From NCBI RefSeq assembly GCF_963929015.1, contig NZ_CAWVHE010000018.1:124001-188000 (forward strand): DNA of 64,000 bases, given 5' to 3'. Source of the DNA: Merdimonas sp963929015 (GTDB lineage: Bacteria; Bacillota; Clostridia; Lachnospirales; Lachnospiraceae). How positions within the stretch are numbered: position 1 is the first letter of the stretch; the number at the start of each line of letters is the position of its first letter. Made by a program: the position numbers and the translations under genes. Under the pieces are notes generated by a model, which saw only the letters and a list, made by a program, of their open reading frames with translations, had not been told where the DNA came from and searched no databases. Below are positions 59,459 through 64,000 of the stretch, piece by piece.

Positions 59459-61621
59459 TCACAGGATAAGGCCGGCGGCGATCGATGCTGCCAGCAGGAC
59501 GCAGAACACAACATCCCACGCAGAAAACCGAAGCGACAGATAGTTGCTTTTGCGGCGGGTTAAGTCGATGCCCCGTGTTTCGGCGGAGGCAGACAGCGTC
59601 TCGGCGATGCGGATAACGCGCAAAGCCATCGGCACGGTCAGTATTTCGATATAGGATGACAGTGCTCGCAGTTTCTGAAGCGGCGATGTGAACACGCCCC
59701 GGGTGCGGATGGATTGCCGCAGCAGCTTCATATCCCCGGACAACACCGGAAAAAAGCGGAAGATCACTGCCACGATCATGATAAATCGCTCCGGCAGGTG
59801 CAGATTGCGCAGCGCTGCCAGGGTGCGGCTGGCTTCATTTCGTCCAATCAGCGTCCGCATGGAAATGCCGATGGCGATGATGCGCGGGAACAGCACTAAC
59901 ATAAAGGAAAACACCGTGCCCGGCAGCAGAGCGTTTGCCGCCCACAGCAGCCCAAAGCTCATCCCGCCTGCCAGCGCCGTTCCGAACCAGCCGTCCGCTG
60001 CGGTCAGCAGGATCAGTGCCGCATATGCGGCATAAACTAAGTGGTTGTTGGACATGGAGATCACGACCAGCAGGGCCAGCCAGTAAAGCAGCTTCGTCGC
60101 CGGGTGGAATCGTTCTTTATGCTGTTTATTCGCCGGAGCATCGGAAGGATGAAAGCCCTCCATATATCGCTGGGCTGCTTGCAAATCTCGTTCCGAATGA
60201 ACGGGTAATTCTATTTCTGCATGCCCATCCGACAGCCCAATGCAGCGGTCACACGCACCTGCAATTAGCTCAGGGTCGTGGGTGATGATGAGAACAGTCT
60301 TTTCCTTCCGCATCTCCCGGATCAGTTCCGCGCACCGCTCCAGACTTTCCGCGTCCTGTCCTGCTGTCGGCTCGTCCAGTATGACGATTGACTTGTCGGA
60401 TAAATACGCCATCATCAGCGTCAGACGCTGCATCTGCCCGCCAGAGAGGGAGAAGGGATGCCGGTCGCGGCAGTCCCACATATCCATGCGTTTGAGAAGC
60501 GCATCCGTCTTCTGCTCAAATTTCGGCGTAACCTTGTGTCCATATTGCAGCTCGTGCAAGACGGAGCCTGTGAAGAACTGGAACTCCGCCTCCTGTAGGA
60601 TGAACAGCACTTGCTTTTGCAGCTGCTTTAGATTTTGCGGCTTTCCGAAAAGCATTATCCTGCCGCCGGAGGGGCGGTAAAGCCCTGCGATCAGCTTACC
60701 GATGGTCGTTTTGCCGCAGCCGTTTGCGCCCACAAGGCCGACGATCTCATGCTCATGGACGGAAAAGCTGACACCAGAGAGGGTATCTCCGGCCTTCCTG
60801 CCGTATGTATAGCGGACATCTGAGACGGCAAGCGCCGTCGGCGCGGTTTTCGGCAGCAGCTCTTTCTCCGGCACGGTGATCTCCGCAAGGTCGAGCGTGC
60901 GCAGAGAAAGTGTTTGTCTCCGCTCCGCCGAGAACGCCTTTGTCTCTGCGGCAGTGTATTTTCCTTTGATCTCGCCGTCTGCCATGACCCAATATTCATC
61001 GGCAATATCCGCAAGATAATAGAGTCGATGCTCACTGAGCAGCAGCGTTTTGCCCTGCTTTTTCAGGGCAAGCAGAATCTCTTTTAACTGCTGCGTGGCT
61101 GCGAAGTCCAGATTGGCCGTGGGCTCGTCCAGCAGAAAAATATCTGTGTCCATTGCCCACGCGGACAAGATGGAGATGAGCTGCCGTTCACCGCTGGACA
61201 ACTCGTAGACATTGCGATCCTTCAGCCGCTCCAGATGAAAGATCCGGAAGGCCTCATCTACCCGCCGTCGGATTTTATCTTGCGGCAGACCGTGATTTTC
61301 AAGACCGAAGGCCACTTCATTGGAACTGTTCACGGTAAAAAACTGACTTCGCGGATCCTGAAATACCGATGCTGCCAGCTCACCGATCTCGCCGATACGC
61401 ATCCCGGCGGTGTCCTGCCCGTTCAGGCGGCAGAAGCCCTTCAGCTCTCCCTCGTAAAATTGTGGGATTAGTCCGTTGATGCACCGCAGCAGCGTGGATT
61501 TTCCGCATCCGCTGCCTCCGCAGAGCACCACGCAGCGTCCCGCCGGGATGCCGCCGCCGACCTGTCGGAGGATGGGCAGCTTTGCCTCCGCATATTGGAA
61601 TTCAAATTCAAAATCTATCAT
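59459..61621 (-). CDS. ECF transporter fusion: two ATPase domains plus T component
   Basis: 720 residues. ATPase 1 (about 1-225): GGSGCGKST, LSSGERQ, FLLDEPTANLD. ATPase 2 (about 250-475): GANGCGKTT, LSGGQMQR, VILDEPTAGQD. T-type membrane domain (500-720) with the coupling motif SAETRGID. All energising parts of an ECF importer are thus in one chain, normally three proteins. The ATG is 20 bases from a GTTAG-N6-CTAAC palindrome. Confidence 0.9.
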   Translation of the reverse strand: MIDFEFEFQYAEAKLPILRQVGGGIPAGRCVVLCGGSGCGKSTLLRCINGLIPQFYEGELKGFCRLNGQDTAGMRIGEIGELAASVFQDPRSQFFTVNSSNEVAFGLENHGLPQDKIRRRVDEAFRIFHLERLKDRNVYELSSGERQLISILSAWAMDTDIFLLDEPTANLDFAATQQLKEILLALKKQGKTLLLSEHRLYYLADIADEYWVMADGEIKGKYTAAETKAFSAERRQTLSLRTLDLAEITVPEKELLPKTAPTALAVSDVRYTYGRKAGDTLSGVSFSVHEHEIVGLVGANGCGKTTIGKLIAGLYRPSGGRIMLFGKPQNLKQLQKQVLFILQEAEFQFFTGSVLHELQYGHKVTPKFEQKTDALLKRMDMWDCRDRHPFSLSGGQMQRLTLMMAYLSDKSIVILDEPTAGQDAESLERCAELIREMRKEKTVLIITHDPELIAGACDRCIGLSDGHAEIELPVHSERDLQAAQRYMEGFHPSDAPANKQHKERFHPATKLLYWLALLVVISMSNNHLVYAAYAALILLTAADGWFGTALAGGMSFGLLWAANALLPGTVFSFMLVLFPRIIAIGISMRTLIGRNEASRTLAALRNLHLPERFIMIVAVIFRFFPVLSGDMKLLRQSIRTRGVFTSPLQKLRALSSYIEILTVPMALRVIRIAETLSASAETRGIDLTRRKSNYLSLRFSAWDVVFCVLLAASIAAGLIL

Positions 61622-61641
61622 CGCAAACTCTTTTCTTATTA

Positions 61642-61657
61642 GTTAGCCGTCTCTAAC
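61642..61657 (-). promoter_or_regulatory. GTTAG-N6-CTAAC operator before the ECF/ABC operon
   Basis: GTTAG-CCGTCT-CTAAC, same arms and gap as the sites at 42289, 46676 and 46711, and a similar distance (20 bases) to the first start codon. A TetR terminator lies just upstream, so a promoter must be close by; none is clear. Confidence 0.75.
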
Positions 61658-61673
61658 CAACAGTCGTAAGAAA

Positions 61674-61696
61674 CGGACGGATGGACCGTCCGAATC
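61674..61696 (-). terminator. Terminator after TetR gene 2
   Basis: CGGACGG-TCCAT-CCGTCCG stem; on the minus strand followed by TTTCTTA. Separates TetR gene 2 from the ECF operon. Confidence 0.7.
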
Positions 61697-61708
61697 AACT
61701 TTTCGGAT

Positions 61709-62317
61709 TTATTGCAAGGTATCGCATAGCTGCCGCCAGCCAGCGTTGGTGAAATCAAGGACTGTCTGTAAGCAGGTAAGCATTCTGCCTTCCTCCATAT
61801 GCTGATCCAGCAGCTGGCGGAAGTACCAGAACTGTGAGCCCATCAAAAGACGTATCGCATCGGCATTTGGCACTTTTCCATAGATATGTGAAAAGAACTC
61901 TACCGTTTGTTCCGCTTTACGGTTCATCAGTTCATGCAGCACGGTTTCAATGGAGCTGCCATCGCTGCGGCAGAAAAATAAAGTGCAGTCGTCATGGTGA
62001 TCGGTCAGGAGCCGAAAATATACTTGTTCCTCGGCGTTTATAGCGCGGAGGATATCTTCCGGTTGTGCGCTGAACTTTGCTTTTTCGTATTCTTCCGCAA
62101 CGGGGGTAAAGAGAACCTGCATCGTCTCAAAAAAATCCTGAAGCAGACTGGCAAACAACGCGTCTTTATTCTTGTATCTTGTGTAGATTGCCCCCGTAGT
62201 AACACCGGCTTTTTCGGCGATCTTGTGCAGAGAGGCTTTCTGAAAGCCGTAAGCAAGAAATTCCGAATAAGCAGCCTGAATGATCCCATCATCCAGGGAG
62301 TGATCCCTATTGGCCAT
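61709..62317 (-). CDS. TetR family transcriptional regulator 2
   Basis: 202 residues. N-terminal helix-turn-helix: FQKASLHKIAEKAGVTTGAIYTRYKNKDALFASLL. Ligand domain of usual length. Good GGGGAGGT before ATG. Its own promoter carries a separate palindrome (62360-62376). It is the closest regulator gene to the ECF/ABC operon, but whether it binds the GTTAG sites is unknown. Confidence 0.87.
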   Translation of the reverse strand: MANRDHSLDDGIIQAAYSEFLAYGFQKASLHKIAEKAGVTTGAIYTRYKNKDALFASLLQDFFETMQVLFTPVAEEYEKAKFSAQPEDILRAINAEEQVYFRLLTDHHDDCTLFFCRSDGSSIETVLHELMNRKAEQTVEFFSHIYGKVPNADAIRLLMGSQFWYFRQLLDQHMEEGRMLTCLQTVLDFTNAGWRQLCDTLQ

Positions 62318-62359
62318 GTGTTGACCTCCCCAAATTACGATAACGGCATAATCGATAAT

Positions 62360-62394
62360 GATGTTATTATAACATCTGTTTCACTGTTTGTCAA
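62360..62394 (-). promoter_or_regulatory. Promoter and palindrome of TetR gene 2
   Basis: Minus-strand TTGACA (62394-62389) and TATAAT (62371-62366), 17-base spacing. GATGTTAT-T-ATAACATC (62360-62376) is a perfect 17-base palindrome on the -10. Likely autorepression site. Confidence 0.8.
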
Positions 62395-62398
62395 TGAG

Positions 62399-62446
62399 AA
62401 GTCTGAAATGAAACAACAACAAAAGTCTGAAATGAAACAACAACAA
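62399..62446 (+). repeat. Two tandem copies of a 24-bp unit
   Basis: The unit begins AAGTCTGAAATGAAACAACA and is repeated exactly at 62423. In one frame it would encode KSEMKQQQ twice, but there is no gene around it. Confidence 0.8.
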
Positions 62447-62529
62447 ATCTCGTCTATTTTTGGTTTTTTCTTTCATAAAAACCAACCAAACAGAGGCCTG
62501 TCCTCATCCGTTAGATTGTTTTCAGTAAA

Positions 62530-62940
62530 ATGAAAGTATCACAAAAGGTCCCCAAAAGTAAGCATCCCAAAACGGAATACATCTTCGTGGATGCCAAAGA
62601 TCCCAGCCGCCCGCTTCAATATACAACCATAAAGCATAAGGTGCTGCGACTGATAAAAAGCGAAGATCTGCGGGATGATGAGGGGAAACTGTTCAAATTC
62701 AGCTCCCATATGTTCCGGCGGTCTTACGGAGTTAAGCTGACAGAACTGCATTTGGATGACTGGACGATAGCAAAGCTCCTGGGGCATAAAAATATCAGCG
62801 CAGTAAAGCATTACAGAAAAATGAGCAACCAACTCCTTGCCGAAGAAACCCGGAAGGCACGGGAGCAACAGACCAGAATCCTACTGGCAAATTTAGATGG
62901 ATGGGGTGAAGAATATGAACAAATACGACAGGATGATTGA
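62530..62940 (+). pseudogene. Tyrosine recombinase, C-terminal fragment
   Basis: 136 residues with the catalytic box of the integrase family: HMFRRSYG (H-x-x-R), LLGHKNI (His) and VKHYRKM (Tyr). The N-terminal DNA-binding part and the first catalytic Arg are missing, and there is no ribosome-binding site. The long C-terminal helix and the following overlapping small gene resemble Tn554-type recombinase sets. Remnant of an integrated element. Confidence 0.75.
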
Positions 62941-63025
62941 AATGAACCGGGAACGAAGCGATGAAAAGATTGCTGCGGCGAAACAGGCAATGCACAGCAT
63001 CAGTCCAGACGAAGGCGGCCTTTGA
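62915..63025 (+). CDS. Short helical protein after the recombinase fragment
   Basis: 36 residues, MNKYDRMIEMNRERSDEKIA... ending SPDEGGL. Overlaps the recombinase fragment by 26 bases. May be the N-terminal remnant of a TnpC-like accessory protein; its end coincides with the next junction. Confidence 0.4.
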   Translation: MNKYDRMIEMNRERSDEKIAAAKQAMHSISPDEGGL

Positions 63026-63170
63026 GAAAACGCTGCAAAAGTGTGGCGACCCAAATCCGGTCTATACCGACGAGAAATGGACTGAGCTAGTAGAGTCCGT
63101 TAAGGTCTGCCGGGGCGGCCACCTGATCTTCGCCTTAACGGATGACAGGATTGTGAAGGTTACACTCTAA
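63024..63170 (+). pseudogene. C-terminal remnant of a probable recombinase, copy 2
   Basis: Frame reading KAAFEKTLQKCGDPNPVYTD to HLIFALTDDRIVKVTL-stop. Same family tail as 31938-32072. No start or catalytic part. Confidence 0.55.
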
Positions 63171-63281
63171 GGCCATTAATATATCACAGCAAAACATTCA
63201 TGTGCCGTAAAGTGACATGAAAAAATTTATAGGCGGCCCCACTGTTCCATGGTTTTTTCTTGGAGTTTTTTCAAAAAACAC

Positions 63282-63312
63282 TTGCTTGTGACGCAACGTA
63301 ATAAGATATACT
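63282..63312 (+). promoter_or_regulatory. MerR-type promoter with 19-base spacer
   Basis: TTGCTT (63282) and TATACT (63307) are separated by 19 bases, the over-long spacing typical of MerR-controlled promoters, with a partly palindromic spacer (ACGCAACGT). Sits 18 bases before the MerR gene. Confidence 0.65.
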
Positions 63313-63330
63313 ATAAGCAGGAGGTGCGAT

Positions 63331-64000
63331 ATGGATAAACATAAGGCTATACCACAGGGCTATATGACAGTTGGCGAAGTAGCAAAGAAAATGGATGTCA
63401 CTGTACGGACATTACAACATTACGATAGAGAAGGCTTGCTTTCTCCCTCGGCTATAAGCGAAGGAGGGCGTAGGTTATATACGGATAAAGACATCGTTAA
63501 ACTTCATCAGATTTTGTCCCTCAAACATTTAGGTTTTTCCCTGAACGATATTAAGAATCGGCTTATTCCTCTAGACACGCCGGCTGAAATTGCTGCTGCT
63601 CTAGCGGAACAGGCCGCAACCATTAAAGAAAAAATAGATAGCCTGTCCGAATCGTTGAGAGAACTGGAAGCGTTGCGTGAGGAAGTCCTTCAAATGCAGT
63701 CCGTTGACTTCAAAAAATACGCTGACATTATTGTTAATTTGCAGATGAAAAATGATTTCTACTGGCTTATCAAGCATTTCGATGACCAGACCCTTGACCA
63801 TATCCGCAGCCATTTTGACAAAGACAGCGGAAAGGCATTTATGGACACTTTTTTGCAGCTTCAAGACGACGCGATAAGGCTTCAAAATGCAGGTGTTCCC
63901 GCAGACAGTGATGAGGGACAGAATTTTGCAAAAGCCTATTGGAATATGATAAATGATTTCACTGGTGGAGATATGAGTATGCTCCCTAAACTCATTGAAT
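63331..64000 (+). CDS. MerR family transcriptional regulator (3' end beyond window)
   Basis: At least 223 residues, open at the window end. N-terminal MerR domain: MTVGEVAKKMDVTVRTLQHYDREGLLSPS, GRRLYTDKDIVKLHQI, then a long dimerisation helix (about 85-125) and a TipA-like helical C-terminal domain. AGGAGGTG precedes ATG 63331. Likely autoregulated; the ligand and target genes lie outside the window. Confidence 0.88.
   Translation, partial: MDKHKAIPQGYMTVGEVAKKMDVTVRTLQHYDREGLLSPSAISEGGRRLYTDKDIVKLHQILSLKHLGFSLNDIKNRLIPLDTPAEIAAALAEQAATIKEKIDSLSESLRELEALREEVLQMQSVDFKKYADIIVNLQMKNDFYWLIKHFDDQTLDHIRSHFDKDSGKAFMDTFLQLQDDAIRLQNAGVPADSDEGQNFAKAYWNMINDFTGGDMSMLPKLIE

Noticed and set aside
57085..59469. 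Very long open frame (over 790 codons) on the plus strand opposite the ABC and ECF genes
   Set aside because: It is antisense to well-supported ABC and ECF genes, has His/Arg/Gln-rich composition and no family resemblance; a codon-bias shadow. The same holds for the long plus-strand frame at 55397-57106.

Overview
The window looks like a chromosome segment of a strictly anaerobic Clostridia bacterium, most likely a Lachnospiraceae. The evidence is a Stickland D-proline reductase locus with an in-frame UGA, a zinc-type S14, the S10-spc-alpha ribosomal block with a KOW protein between map and infA, and an L17 with a long internal insertion. The first 31 kb read as vertically inherited backbone. 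From about 31.6 to 63.2 kb the window is a mosaic of mobile-element debris and cargo.

Region 1 (1-12.6 kb): proline racemase prdF (minus strand, cut by the window start) diverges from selC (tRNA-Sec), prdC, prdA, a small prd-linked gene, prdB, prdD and prdE. The tRNA-Sec gene lies next to a gene that needs it: prdB reads through UGA at 5582 with a SECIS-like hairpin just downstream. PrdD and PrdE together look like PrdA split at its pyruvoyl-forming cysteine. Further genes are a YcxB-like membrane protein, a TauE/SafE permease, a DUF2752 protein, an Na+-dependent NSS/SNF symporter and a LysR regulator.

Region 2 (12.8-29.6 kb): rpsJ to rplQ with secY, adk, map and infA. It has strong promoters and several elaborate non-coding structures: the rpsJ leader, a closed roughly 185-nt structure between secY and adk, a chain of hairpins before rpsM, and twin hairpins between rpoA and rplQ. 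The rpsE frame carries an apparent one-base T-run insertion that runs it into rpmD.

Region 3 (29.6-45.9 kb): an AAA/PD-(D/E)XK protein, a truncated response regulator, recombinase remnants, a PadR/DUF2812 pair, a degraded flavodoxin/flavin-reductase group, and pieces of an integrative conjugative element. An IS21-family element with six 24-bp-phased repeats at each end has split a relaxosome-type gene, leaving a perfect 8-bp target duplication. A TIR-domain gene and a four-gene cargo (GNAT, ATC-hydrolase-like, BAAT-type hydrolase, membrane protein) lie between this gene and a relaxase fragment.

Region 4 (46-62.3 kb): a TetR gene, then a long co-directional cluster of four SAM methyltransferases, two alpha/beta hydrolases (one broken), two intact ATC-hydrolase-like proteins, a ZIP metal transporter, membrane proteins and a ketopantoate-reductase-like dehydrogenase. 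It converges on an oppositely oriented TetR, ECF (ATPase-ATPase-T fusion), MptD-like S component and heterodimeric ABC operon. A palindrome GTTAG-N6-CTAAC occurs four times: just upstream of the region 3 cargo, twice upstream of the region 4 cluster, and upstream of the ECF/ABC operon. I infer one regulon handling an unidentified small molecule. The window ends in recombinase remnants and the start of a MerR-family regulator.
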